DNA of 43,075 nucleotides from Romeriopsis navalis LEGE 11480 (GTDB lineage Bacteria; Cyanobacteriota; Cyanobacteriia; Leptolyngbyales; Leptolyngbyaceae). The notes beneath the pieces are model-generated. The model saw only the letters and a program-made list of their open reading frames with translations. It was not told the DNA's origin and did no database searches. Positions within the stretch are counted from its first letter, which is position 1. Every line of letters starts with the position of its first letter. The translations under genes and the position numbers were made by a program. Location: assembly GCF_015207035.1 (NCBI RefSeq), contig NZ_JADEXQ010000053.1, forward strand, positions 1 to 43,075. Direction: 5' to 3'. Below are positions 1-8,422 of this stretch, piece after piece.

Positions 1-431
1 CTGAAGACAATCCCCACACCGCGCATTTGTCCGGCCACGTAGGTGAGCGAAACGAAAATTGCTGCGACGACCGCGACTAAGCGGGCGACATTGGAGTAAT
101 AGCGATCGCCCACAAAATCTGGCACGGTATATTTGCCAAACTTGCGTAGATAAGGCGCGAGCAGCAGGGCCAGCAGCACATAGCCCCCCGTCCAGCCCAT
201 GAGATAAATCGACCCGTCATAGCCCAGAAACGAAATCAGTCCAGCCATCGAAATAAACGAAGCGGCTGACATCCAATCGGCGGCAGTGGCCGCACCATTA
301 GCGATCGCCGGTACCCCTTGGCCTGCGACAAAGAAGCCCTTGGTATCCTTCACCCGCGATCGCCACCCAATGTAGCCGTAGAGCATAAACGAAATAATGA
401 CGAACAGCGTCGTCCAAACCTCAACCGTCAT
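1..431 (-). CDS. Sodium:solute symporter, ActP/VC_2705-like (partial)
   Basis: This is the N-terminal ~143 residues of a membrane symporter of the SSS family; the rest lies beyond the left edge. I read it by reverse translation from the ATG at 429-431. It starts [13 protein letters not shown], followed by a hydrophobic helix, then [17 protein letters not shown] and [14 protein letters not shown], which are typical of the acetate/monocarboxylate (ActP, VC_2705-type) branch, and further helices. It lies 52 bases downstream of a DUF4212 gene on the same strand, the usual partner of this subfamily, so the two probably form one operon and one transporter. The substrate is probably a small carboxylate such as acetate, but that is inferred from the family only. 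Confidence 0.9.
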   Translation of the reverse strand, partial: MTVEVWTTLFVIISFMLYGYIGWRSRVKDTKGFFVAGQGVPAIANGAATAADWMSAASFISMAGLISFLGYDGSIYLMGWTGGYVLLALLLAPYLRKFGKYTVPDFVGDRYYSNVARLVAVVAAIFVSLTYVAGQMRGVGIVF

Positions 432-483
432 TCACCCAACCTCAACTTAAAAAACTGTTTTGTGTCGATCTTGTTTCACTGGC

Positions 484-795
484 TTACTGGTCGCCGTCGC
501 GATTGCGGCCGCCACCGTAGCGCCGATCGAGGGTATCCATCTTGAAGGCATAGACAAAGATCAAAACGACAAAAACGTAGATCGAGCCTTGCTGGGCCAT
601 CCAGAACCCAAAGGGGACTTGGCCAATTTTGATTGTATTGAGCGGTTCGACGAGCAAGATACTCATCACCAGAGAGGCGATCGCCCAGATTGCGAGCAAT
701 GTGCCGATCAAGCGAGTATTGGCTCGCCAATAGGCACTGCGACCGTGGGATGAGCCGCTGGATGGTCGATTATTTTGTGTCATAGGTCCAATCAC
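484..795 (-). CDS. DUF4212 small subunit of a sodium/substrate symporter
   Basis: A protein of about 100 residues with two hydrophobic segments (roughly residues 27-50 and 70-88) and a charged C-terminus, matching the DUF4212 'sodium/substrate symporter small subunit' family. Features that fit are the YWRANTRL start of the first helix region and the IYVFVVLIFVYAFKMDTLD segment at the end. It directly precedes the large symporter subunit on the minus strand, the standard gene order. The start may be the GTG at 793-795 or the in-frame ATG at 781-783; neither has a convincing ribosome binding site. Confidence 0.88.
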   Translation of the reverse strand: MIGPMTQNNRPSSGSSHGRSAYWRANTRLIGTLLAIWAIASLVMSILLVEPLNTIKIGQVPFGFWMAQQGSIYVFVVLIFVYAFKMDTLDRRYGGGRNRDGDQ

Positions 796-989
796 AGGTG
801 GATTTTCAACAGGGATGGTTGGCTTGTGTTGATCAGCAACACCTGGCCCAAATCACCTTGAGACCAGCATACGGCAGCAGCTTCACCGCCCAAAGCTGCC
901 GTCATGGAACTTCAAACCGGGGATACATTTCATTCGTCGGAGATTTGCGCTAGATTTAAGCTGAGATTGCTTTAGGAGTCCTGTCCGTC

Positions 990-1364
990 ATGTCGCACTT
1001 TTCCACCGTCCGGGTTCAGATCAAAAACGGTACGGTGTTACATGAGGCACTGCTAGATTTGGGCCATAATGTTGTCCAAAATGCCGAAGTGCGGGGATAC
1101 CAAGGCAAAACCACCACGGCTGACTACGTAGTGCGTCAAGGTAATGGCTACGACCTGGGCTTCCGTAAACAAGCGGAAGCATACGAACTCGTGGCGGATT
1201 TCTGGGGCGCAAAAATCGACCAGCAGCAATTTATTAATTCCGTCACCCAAAAGTACGCCCACAAAATGCTGATGCAAACCGCATCACAGCAAGGGTTCAA
1301 TGTGGAAGAAGAAGAAATCATGCAAGATGGCACCGTCCGGGTTGTCGTCGGCCGTTGGGTTTAA
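990..1364 (+). CDS. ycf35: Ycf35 family protein (DUF1257)
   Basis: A 124-residue soluble protein recognised as Ycf35, a DUF1257 protein conserved in cyanobacteria and red-lineage plastids; its function is unknown to me. The start MSHFSTVRVQIKNG, the central YVVRQGNGYDLGF stretch and the end GTVRVVVGRWV are characteristic. The ATG at 990 has an AGGAG site at 973-977. It stands alone, divergent from the symporter operon, with about 195 bases between the two starts. A GC-rich hairpin follows directly after the stop. Confidence 0.93.
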   Translation: MSHFSTVRVQIKNGTVLHEALLDLGHNVVQNAEVRGYQGKTTTADYVVRQGNGYDLGFRKQAEAYELVADFWGAKIDQQQFINSVTQKYAHKMLMQTASQQGFNVEEEEIMQDGTVRVVVGRWV

Positions 1365-1366
1365 CC

Positions 1367-1392
1367 GTAGGGGCGCGCATCCCGCGCCTATG
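1367..1392. repeat. GC-rich hairpin repeat, copy 1
   Basis: Immediately after the ycf35 stop, GTAGGGGCGCG (1367-1377) is followed by a partial complement, with GGCGCG 1372-1377 pairing CGCGCC 1383-1388. The same 11-base opening occurs at 7135-7145, also exactly at a gene end. It looks like a small dispersed palindromic repeat that may also end or protect transcripts. Confidence 0.5.
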
Positions 1393-1733
1393 TAGATTCA
1401 CGCCCCCAACAATCACCTCAAAAAAACCGATCGCCCCACCGGCAGATCAGACACAGACGATCGCAATGTCTCCCCAATGGATTATCGTTGACAGACGATC
1501 GAAACGCCGTCTTTACTGATTATTCAATGGTTTTAAGGATGAGCAATCGTGTCTGAGGCGCGATCGTTTGATGTCAATGGTGGGTGTGGGCGCAGAAGGC
1601 TTGCCCCGACGGATATCGTTACGACCAACACACACAAATCAGTCTTGATCCACTAAACTGGAAAACTACCTTTAAGAAATCGCAACATTGCGCCAGAAAT
1701 CGCTTCTGGTGAACCTGTTTGGAGGGTGTCAGT
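1393..1733. other. Intergenic region upstream of the RND operon
   Basis: About 340 bases without a convincing ORF. It contains two similar stretches, CAGACGATCGCAATG near 1455 and CAGACGATCGAAACG near 1492. A TTGACA hexamer lies at 1488-1493, but no good -10 sits at the usual spacing, so I do not call a promoter. Confidence 0.4.
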
Positions 1734-3182
1734 GTGTTTCGTCCCATCGCGGCTATTTTGATCGGTTTGGTACTGCTTAGTGCCGCTGGCTGTCAGTCGG
1801 CCCAAACCCAAGCCCAACCATCATCGCGCCAAGGTCGATCGGGCAAGGGAAACAAGCCAGATCGACCCATCGCGGTCCAAACGGCGATCGCGAAGTCCAG
1901 CACCCTCAATACACCACTGCAATACACCGGCACCACCGCACCGGGTAAACTCGTGTCGCTGCGTTCCCAAGCCGAAGGCCGCTTGCTGACGCTGCGGGTA
2001 GATGTGGGCGATCGTGTCCTCCAAGGCCAAAAAATCGGCGAACTCGACGATCGACTCCCGCAAATCGCAATTAACCAGGCGCGGGCCGAACTAGCCAGTC
2101 GTCAGTCTGAAGTCGATCAGGCGAAATCCGAAGTGAGTGATGCCGAAGCCCAAGTGATCCAAACCCAAGTCGCATGGAAGCAAGCCCAAGCCGATGCCAA
2201 TCGGTTAAAAAACCTCGCGGCCAAGGGCGCAATTTCCCAGCAACAAGCGGAACAAGCAAAGACGGCGGCAGATAGTGCCTTTCAGGTGATGCGATCGGCC
2301 CAAAAGCGGGTGCGCACCCGCGAGCGTAGTGTCCAAGCAGCGGAAGGCCGGGTAGCAGCTCAGTTTGCCACCGTCTCTGAAGAACAAGCTAGACGCAACT
2401 ATGCCAGCTTAAATGCACCGATTTCGGGGGTGATTACCGAGCGCCTAACCGAACCGGGAAACCTGATTCAACCCGGCAACGAAATTCTCAAAATCGGTAA
2501 CTTCAACACCCTCAAAATCGCGGTCCAAGTGTCGGAGCTGGATTTAGCCAAAATCCAAGTGGGTCAGTCAGTCAAAGTGAAATTCGATGCTTTTCCAAAG
2601 CTCGATTTCCAGGGTCGGATTAATCGCATTGCCCCGACTGCCGATGCCACAACCCGGCTTATCCCAGTCGAGGTGACGGTGGCGAATGTGGGAGATCGGA
2701 TCACCGGCGGTCTATTGGCCCGGGTCGAATTCCAAAATTCCAATGGACCCGGTATCGTCATCCCCACATCAGCCTTAAAGCCCGCAGGGAATCGCGGTGG
2801 TCGCTCTAGGAAGCCTGGTGGCAAACGTCCACAAGCGTCGGGCCAAGCGAGCGGTAAACCCCAGGCTCAAACCCCTCGCGCCCCAGCCTCAGATAAAAAT
2901 ACACCCCGCGTGAGTGGTGATCAGTCTCGAGCACCAGATAAAAATACACCACGTGTGAGTGGTGGTCAGGTTTATGTGATTGAGCAAACTGGCGAGCAGC
3001 AAACGGTGGCCGTTCGTTCCGTCACCCTCGGTCAAACCCGCAACGGTCAAGTCGAAGTGCTATCCGGCCTCCAGGCCGGTGATAACTATGTTGTTCGCAG
3101 TGACAAACCCCTGAAAGCCGGACAATCCGTGCGGCAAAGTGTTTTATCCGAATCCCGCCCGTCTGAGGCACCGTCGGAGTAA
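1734..3182 (+). CDS. RND efflux periplasmic adaptor (membrane fusion protein), lipoprotein
   Basis: A periplasmic adaptor of the AcrA/MexA (HlyD_D23) type that links the inner-membrane RND pump to an outer-membrane channel. The N-terminus is a lipoprotein signal peptide ending LLSAAGC. Then come a barrel-sandwich half (TAPGKLVSLRSQAEGRLL), a long Ala/Gln-rich coiled-coil hairpin (about residues 110-215), the second lipoyl half (LNAPISGVITERLTEPG) and a beta-barrel domain. I chose the GTG at 1734 because GGAGG at 1721-1725 lies 8 bases upstream; a TTG at 1719 is also in frame but overlaps that site. An unusual Pro/Gly/Lys-rich insert near the C-terminus holds a 45-bp in-frame tandem duplication. 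The stop is 3 bases before the pump gene, so the two are translated together. Confidence 0.93.
   Translation: MFRPIAAILIGLVLLSAAGCQSAQTQAQPSSRQGRSGKGNKPDRPIAVQTAIAKSSTLNTPLQYTGTTAPGKLVSLRSQAEGRLLTLRVDVGDRVLQGQKIGELDDRLPQIAINQARAELASRQSEVDQAKSEVSDAEAQVIQTQVAWKQAQADANRLKNLAAKGAISQQQAEQAKTAADSAFQVMRSAQKRVRTRERSVQAAEGRVAAQFATVSEEQARRNYASLNAPISGVITERLTEPGNLIQPGNEILKIGNFNTLKIAVQVSELDLAKIQVGQSVKVKFDAFPKLDFQGRINRIAPTADATTRLIPVEVTVANVGDRITGGLLARVEFQNSNGPGIVIPTSALKPAGNRGGRSRKPGGKRPQASGQASGKPQAQTPRAPASDKNTPRVSGDQSRAPDKNTPRVSGGQVYVIEQTGEQQTVAVRSVTLGQTRNGQVEVLSGLQAGDNYVVRSDKPLKAGQSVRQSVLSESRPSEAPSE
2890..2971 (+). repeat. 45-bp in-frame tandem duplication in the adaptor gene
   Basis: Units at 2890-2934 and from 2935 share CAGATAAAAATACACC and the following bases, encoding DKNTPRVSG twice at a 15-residue period. 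It lies in a low-complexity segment near the C-terminus. The few base differences show that the duplication is not brand new. Confidence 0.8.
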
Positions 3183-3185
3183 GTC

Positions 3186-6100
3186 ATGGCTGAATCAAAT
3201 TCCAATCGATCGTCCCGCTTCAGTCTGAGCCGCCTCGCCATCCGTCAACATATCGGCACCATGATGCTGACGCTGACGGTGATTGTTCTAGGCGTATTTT
3301 TTCTGTTTCGCATCCCGGTTGATCTGCTGCCGTCGATTACCTATCCCCGCATTGGTGTGCGGGTTGATGCGCCGGGGCTATCTCCGGAAGTTGCTGTGGA
3401 TGAAGTGACTCGCCCCTTAGAACGGGCGTTGTCAGCGACGGATGGAGTGGAGCAAGTCTTCTCTCAAACCCGCGAAGGCCGGATTAGTGTTGACTTATTT
3501 TTTAAGCCGGGTGGAGATCTCGATCGCGCCCTCAATGATGCAACAGCCTCGCTGAACCGCGCCAGATCGACCCTACCCGATGAAATCGATCAACCGCGTT
3601 TATTCCGCTTTGACCCATCACAGCTCCCAGTTTATGAATTCGCCCTCACCTCCCAGACGGTGCAAGGGGTGGATCTGCGCGTATTTGCCGAAGAGGAACT
3701 AGCCCGCGAACTGAATGTGATTCCCGGTGTGGCGAGTGTCAGCGTATCTGGGGGCATCGAGGAGGAAGTGCAGGTCAATCTCGATCTGGCCCGGTTGCAG
3801 GCCTTGGGCCTCGGGCTGAATTCAGTACTCGATGCCCTGCGCGATCGCAACCAAGATATTGCGGGCGGACGCCTTGAAGGGGGCCGCAATGAACCGCTGA
3901 CGCGGACGATCGGACAATTCGCCTCGGCGGATGAAATTCGCAATCTGGCCTTTGATTTGGGCAGTAGTGGTGCGGCCCGGCAGGTTTACCTGCGAGAATT
4001 CGCCGAAGTGATTGATGGCACGGCGAAACAACGGGTACGGGTAAACTTAAATGGCTCACCGGCAGTCAAAATCACCATTCAAAAGCAACCCGATGCCAAC
4101 ACGGTCACGGTGGTCGATCGGGTCAAACAAAAAATTGCCACATTGCAAGCGGCGAACAGCTTCCCGCCGGATACGTTACTCACGGCCACCCTGGATGAGT
4201 CCGTCTTTATTCGCAACTCGATTCGTAACCTGACGACTTCGGGATTAATCGGGGCAACTTTAGCGGCGATCGCCGTTCTATTATTCCTTGGCTCACTACG
4301 GCAAACGTTAATCATTGTCCTGGCAATTCCCTTGGCGACATTGGTGGCGATCGGTTGTATGAAACTGGCGGGGCTTTCGTTGAATGTGTTTAGTCTGGGC
4401 GGACTGGCCTTAGGGGTGGGCATTGTCGTAGATAACGCGATCGTCATGCTGGAAAGCATTGTGATCGGCACTGCAGCGATCGGTACCGCAGCGATCGGCA
4501 CTGAACGCCGGGGCCGCCTGTCCAAACAAGCCTTACTCGAACAGTCCCAGGTCAGTAGCCAAGAACTGGAATCCGCCCTCGTGGCTTCGACAACGACGAA
4601 TTTGGTGGCGGTGCTGCCGTTTTTGTTGATTGGCGGATTGATTTCGTTACTGTTTAACGAATTGATTCTGACCATTAGTTTTGCGGTGGCGGCATCGTTG
4701 GCGGTGGCACTCACGGTGGTGCCGATGTTGACCGCCCGGTTGCTCGGTGTGCGCTGGCGGAGCAATATTGGCAATTTGTGGCTCCTGAAGCAATTTCGGC
4801 AGCAGGTACTGGCCCTAAGGGGCGTCTATGGCCGCTGGCTCGATCGTTTGCTGCGCTGGCGGCTGCCGGTGATTATCCTGGCCTTGCTGATCCTGGGCGG
4901 TGGCAGTTGGCAATTGGGGCAAACCCTGCCCCAGGAAATTCTGCCGCGCATTAGTACGGGCCAAGCCCAGATGTTTGTTTCGTTCCCACCGGGGACGACA
5001 GTAGAGCAAAACCAGCAGGCCATGCAGGCGATCGATGCGGTGCTGACCGAGCAACCCGAACTAGATTATGTCTTTAGCACCGCCGGTGGCTTTCTCTTTA
5101 GCAACATCACGATTTCCAATCCGCTGCGGGGTTCCAGCACAATTACGCTGAAGCCGGGCACCGATGTGCAGGGCTTTACCGATCGAATGAATCGGGAATT
5201 GCAAAAACTGAATTTAGTCCAAACGCGGATTCGGTTATCGCCGGGTCGGGTCAGGGGTTTGTCACTGCGCAATTCACCGGTGCGGGCGGATATCGATGTG
5301 ATTTTGCAGGGCACAGACGATCGGACGCTGAGCCAAGCCGGTCGCCAAATTCTCAGTGCCCTCGATGAACAAGCCACCCTTGCAAGCTATCGCCCCGACG
5401 CCGATCGGCCCCAACCGGAGGTCCAGATCAAGCCCGATTGGGAACGGGCGACAACCCTGGGCGTGACGATTCCCAACCTCGGACGAACATTGCAAACGGC
5501 AATTACCGGGACGGTGCCAACCCGGTTGCAACGCGGCGATCGGCTAGTGGATATTCGTGTCCAACTGAAGCAAGGTCAACTCACGGAAACGGACCAACTG
5601 AATCAATTGCCCTTGTTTACTCGCAATGGTCAACTGGTGCGTCTTGGTGATGCGGCGACGATCGTCACGGGCCAGGCTCCGGGCGAAATACAACGGATTA
5701 ATCAACGCGAAGTTTTTATCATCACCGGCAGTCTCAAGAAAAATGCGAATCTCGGGGCGGCGGCGCAGGAAATGCAGCGAATTGCGAATGCGATCGATCT
5801 ACCCGAAGGTGTGCGCCTCCTGCCGAGTGGGGCGGCGGCCGGGAGCCGCGAAGTTCAGCGATCAATTTCCACTCTGGGCTTACTCGCTGCCTTTCTGGTG
5901 TTTGTGGTGATGGCGGTGCAATATAATTCGCTGATTGATCCGTTAGTGATTATGGTGACGGTGCCCTTGGCTTTGGCCGGTGGAATCTTGGGGCTAGCGA
6001 TCACTCAAACGGCGATCGGGGCAACCGTGCTCATTGGGGCAGTGCTGCTGGTGGGGATTGTGGTGAACAATGCGATCATCATGGTTGAGTTGGCCAACCA

Positions 6101-6395
6101 ATTGCGGACGCAGGAAGACATCAGTGCAACAGCGGCGATCCTGAAGGCTGCGCCGCAACGGTTACAGCCGATCCTGATGACGACGATTACGACGGTATTG
6201 GGCATGTTGCCGTTGGCCTTGGGGATTGGTGAAGGCTCCGAATTTTTGCAGCCGCTAGGAATTGTGGTTTTTTCGGGGCTTTCTGTGGCAACATTACTCA
6301 CACTCTTTTTGATTCCCTGTATTTATAGCCTCAGCCATGACGGATTTATCCGCAAACAGCGAATTCCGAAACCGGACAAGTTGATTGTGAAGTGA
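3186..6395 (+). CDS. RND efflux pump, AcrB/HAE1-type permease
   Basis: A 1069-residue proton-driven inner-membrane pump of the AcrB/AcrD/AcrF family. Its architecture is complete: an N-terminal helix (TMMLTLTVIVLGVFFLFRIPVDLLP), a first periplasmic porter domain, a block of six helices, a second porter domain (about residues 580-870) and a final helix block. The helix-4 proton-relay region reads VGIVVDNAIVMLES, where HAE1 pumps usually have one or two Asp. The loop after it carries a triplicated IGTAA segment caused by a 15-bp tandem repeat. The gene follows its adaptor by 3 bases. No outer-membrane channel gene is present in the window, so a TolC-like protein must be encoded elsewhere. The substrate is unknown. 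Confidence 0.95.
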   Translation: MAESNSNRSSRFSLSRLAIRQHIGTMMLTLTVIVLGVFFLFRIPVDLLPSITYPRIGVRVDAPGLSPEVAVDEVTRPLERALSATDGVEQVFSQTREGRISVDLFFKPGGDLDRALNDATASLNRARSTLPDEIDQPRLFRFDPSQLPVYEFALTSQTVQGVDLRVFAEEELARELNVIPGVASVSVSGGIEEEVQVNLDLARLQALGLGLNSVLDALRDRNQDIAGGRLEGGRNEPLTRTIGQFASADEIRNLAFDLGSSGAARQVYLREFAEVIDGTAKQRVRVNLNGSPAVKITIQKQPDANTVTVVDRVKQKIATLQAANSFPPDTLLTATLDESVFIRNSIRNLTTSGLIGATLAAIAVLLFLGSLRQTLIIVLAIPLATLVAIGCMKLAGLSLNVFSLGGLALGVGIVVDNAIVMLESIVIGTAAIGTAAIGTERRGRLSKQALLEQSQVSSQELESALVASTTTNLVAVLPFLLIGGLISLLFNELILTISFAVAASLAVALTVVPMLTARLLGVRWRSNIGNLWLLKQFRQQVLALRGVYGRWLDRLLRWRLPVIILALLILGGGSWQLGQTLPQEILPRISTGQAQMFVSFPPGTTVEQNQQAMQAIDAVLTEQPELDYVFSTAGGFLFSNITISNPLRGSSTITLKPGTDVQGFTDRMNRELQKLNLVQTRIRLSPGRVRGLSLRNSPVRADIDVILQGTDDRTLSQAGRQILSALDEQATLASYRPDADRPQPEVQIKPDWERATTLGVTIPNLGRTLQTAITGTVPTRLQRGDRLVDIRVQLKQGQLTETDQLNQLPLFTRNGQLVRLGDAATIVTGQAPGEIQRINQREVFIITGSLKKNANLGAAAQEMQRIANAIDLPEGVRLLPSGAAAGSREVQRSISTLGLLAAFLVFVVMAVQYNSLIDPLVIMVTVPLALAGGILGLAITQTAIGATVLIGAVLLVGIVVNNAIIMVELANQLRTQEDISATAAILKAAPQRLQPILMTTITTVLGMLPLALGIGEGSEFLQPLGIVVFSGLSVATLLTLFLIPCIYSLSHDGFIRKQRIPKPDKLIVK
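4463..4507 (+). repeat. 15-bp tandem repeat (three units) in the RND pump gene
   Basis: Units at 4463-4477, 4478-4492 and 4493-4507 are variants of GATCGGCACTGCAGC and encode IGTAA-type repeats in a loop after transmembrane helix 4. The unit contains the core GCGATCGG, one base from HIP1. The period is a multiple of three, so the frame is kept. Confidence 0.85.
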
Positions 6396-6431
6396 CCATT
6401 ATGGCCGATTAAAAATTCATTCCTGTGCATC

Positions 6432-7100
6432 ATGCTTAAACGTCTCATCCCCCTGCTTATCGGCACGGCACTGCTCACAGGCAGTAGTTTCGCCGCCCAA
6501 GCTAAGCCCGTTTTTCAGCTCAAGCCGAAGCCCGGTGTAGCCCAGCCCTATTGCGTTGACAAAGGCCAGATCTTTCTCAATCGTTGTGCGGCCAATTGGT
6601 ACAACACGGCTGATTTCCTGCGTCAGCAACTGGTCAAAGACTATACGGTGGGCTTTGACCCTGAAACGACTGCCGAGTTTACCGCGATCCAAGCCAATTG
6701 GACGGCGTTTCGGGATGAGCATTGTGAGTTAGCGGCATTACAGGTGAAGGGTGGCTCGTTGCATCCATTGGTGTACAACAGTTGCCGGGCCAAATTGACC
6801 AACGATCGGATTGCGGATTTGCAAAAGTGGGCTCCGTATCAGCGCCCGGATTTAATCGTTTTTCAACTGCTCGAAGGCAATGAGCAGAAGCTCTTACAAA
6901 AGCTCAAGGGTGGCGAACTGTATCGCAAATCGGAAACGCTATGGCGTAACTACCGAGATGCCCATTGCCAGTTTGAGCGTGCCCAAAGTACTGACGCAAC
7001 ACCAACAGGCGTGTTTGCTGCTAAACCGGCTAGCTGTGAAAATCGTTTGGCGCAGTTACGATCGAAACAAATTGAACCGTTGATTGATTTGGATTGGTAA
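6432..7100 (+). CDS. Secreted protein with two LprI-like (DUF1311) domains
   Basis: A 222-residue protein with an N-terminal signal peptide (cleavage near AAQA-KP). It contains two copies of the LprI/DUF1311 pattern 'W..yRd.hC...': NWTAFRDEHCELAALQ with a later NSCRAKLTNDRIADLQ, then LWRNYRDAHCQFERAQ with a later ASCENRLAQLRSKQI. DUF1311 proteins are exported and small; some are linked to lysozyme inhibition, but the role here is unknown. The second domain is less canonical. It starts 36 bases after the RND pump stop, so it may share that transcript and act in the same envelope context. It ends just before a strong hairpin at 7135-7161. Confidence 0.75.
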   Translation: MLKRLIPLLIGTALLTGSSFAAQAKPVFQLKPKPGVAQPYCVDKGQIFLNRCAANWYNTADFLRQQLVKDYTVGFDPETTAEFTAIQANWTAFRDEHCELAALQVKGGSLHPLVYNSCRAKLTNDRIADLQKWAPYQRPDLIVFQLLEGNEQKLLQKLKGGELYRKSETLWRNYRDAHCQFERAQSTDATPTGVFAAKPASCENRLAQLRSKQIEPLIDLDW

Positions 7101-7134
7101 ATTGATTGGGCTTTGATTTGATGTTTGGGATGTC

Positions 7135-7161
7135 GTAGGGGCGCGGGAATCGCGCTCCTAC
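7135..7161. terminator. Perfect hairpin between convergent genes
   Basis: An 11-bp stem (GTAGGGGCGCG with CGCGCTCCTAC, one G-U pair) and a 5-base loop. It lies between the convergent LprI-like and WD40 genes and includes the WD40 stop codon (7158-7160). There is no T-tract on either side, so it is more likely a dispersed palindromic repeat acting as a transcript end or barrier. It shares its first 11 bases with the element at 1367. Confidence 0.6.
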
Positions 7162-8360
7162 TGCCAAATTTTGATGGTTTTGTCGTCGCTGGCACTGATG
7201 ATGGTTTTGCCATCATGGCTCACGACGACTGCGGTGGTGGCCCAGCGATGCCCTTCGAGTTTGCCGACGAACCAGCCGGTGGGTTGATGCCAAATATTAA
7301 TTCCGCTACCGCAGGTTTGGAAAATCATTTCACCATTCGCACTCGGGACAATCTGATGTGTGGCGCGATAGGTCCAGGATGGTAGGGTGTCGAGATGCTC
7401 GCCAGTTTGAGCATGCCACAGCGAAAGACGCGATCGACTGTCCCCACTCAATAAAATTGGCTGGGTTGGATGGACGGCTAATGCTTGGACGATGGTTTTA
7501 TCCAGTTGTACGGCCCACTGTGGTTGGCCCGATCGTCGATCCCAAGACCGCATCACTCCATCACCATCGGCGCTAAAAATTGTCTGACCATCGGGGCTGA
7601 TTGCCACGGTATAAACTTGCCTGCGATGGCCCGTGAATCGATCGATCAATTGCCCTTCGCTCAAATCCCACAGGCCAACGGTGTGATCCCAACTGCCGGT
7701 GATTAAGTTATTGCCAGTCGGTGCGAGGACCAGTGAAACGATACGATCGTCATGCCCTTCAAGCTGTTTCACGCACTTTCCGGTAGCAATATCCCAAACG
7801 TAAACTCGATTAGTATGATGATTACTAAAAACATATCGACCATCTCGATTGAAAATTGCTTTACTAATGCCAGAATCAACATCTGCAAAAGTTTGAACGA
7901 GTTCACCGCTGACTAAATCCCACAAATAAATTACACCACCACTACCAACGCTCAAACATTGCTGCTGATCAGGACTAATATCGAGCGCGGTGATTGTTTG
8001 ATTATGATGTTTGAGAGTTTTCTGACATCGAAAATCGCGATACTGTGATGCCGCAAAAATCGGCTGCACATCGGGGTGGTCTGGGAAAATTGATAAGCAC
8101 TTTGCGGCCAATTCCCGCACTTTCCCATTCGGGTCACGCAATGCCTCCAGCAAAAGCGGTATACCCGCATCACGTAACTCAAAAAAATCGGTAATGGCAA
8201 GTAATCGATCACGATAATCCCTGGCATAGAGCTGGTGTTGCAAACCGCCAAAATCTGACTTCTCGGGCTGCTTCAAAAGCAACAGCGATCGCTGCGTCCA
8301 TCGGGGTTGCTGACGACAGTGAATCAGTTTATTCGGCTTTGGGGCAAACATCGACCGCAT
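7158..8360 (-). CDS. HEAT-repeat plus WD40 beta-propeller protein
   Basis: A 400-residue protein. Residues about 40-105 look like HEAT/PBS-type helices (RDAGIPLLLEALRDPNGKVRELAAKCLS). From about residue 115 to the end there are about seven WD40 repeats, with recurring ISPDGQTIFS, GSWDHTVGLWD and SASDDKTIKIW patterns, enough for one closed propeller. No enzymatic motif is visible, so it is probably a scaffold for protein interactions. It lies downstream of pgi on the same strand, but a terminator for pgi ends right at its first ATG (8358-8360), and no ribosome binding site is visible there. The in-frame ATG at 8349-8351 is an alternative start. Independent expression is therefore likely. Confidence 0.85.
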   Translation of the reverse strand: MRSMFAPKPNKLIHCRQQPRWTQRSLLLLKQPEKSDFGGLQHQLYARDYRDRLLAITDFFELRDAGIPLLLEALRDPNGKVRELAAKCLSIFPDHPDVQPIFAASQYRDFRCQKTLKHHNQTITALDISPDQQQCLSVGSGGVIYLWDLVSGELVQTFADVDSGISKAIFNRDGRYVFSNHHTNRVYVWDIATGKCVKQLEGHDDRIVSLVLAPTGNNLITGSWDHTVGLWDLSEGQLIDRFTGHRRQVYTVAISPDGQTIFSADGDGVMRSWDRRSGQPQWAVQLDKTIVQALAVHPTQPILLSGDSRSRLSLWHAQTGEHLDTLPSWTYRATHQIVPSANGEMIFQTCGSGINIWHQPTGWFVGKLEGHRWATTAVVVSHDGKTIISASDDKTIKIWQ

Positions 8361-8390
8361 AAAAAAGAGACGCCCTCAAGGAACGTCTCT
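8361..8390 (-). terminator. Rho-independent terminator of pgi
   Basis: On the minus strand AGAGACG (8384-8390) pairs with CGTCTCT (8366-8372) and is followed by a run of T (8361-8366). It lies between the pgi stop (8423) and the WD40 gene and touches the putative WD40 start codon. Confidence 0.75.
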
Positions 8391-8422
8391 ACCATAAAAC
8401 AGAATTAGACCGATTAACGCAC

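Noticed and set aside
1488-1493. TTGACA hexamer as a promoter -35 element
   Set aside because: No acceptable -10 sequence lies 16-18 bases downstream, and it is about 240 bases from the next start.
4079-4774. 231-residue minus-strand ORF inside the RND pump gene
   Set aside because: It is the shadow of a clear pump gene on the other strand, with a Ser/Arg/Thr-rich translation and no motif.
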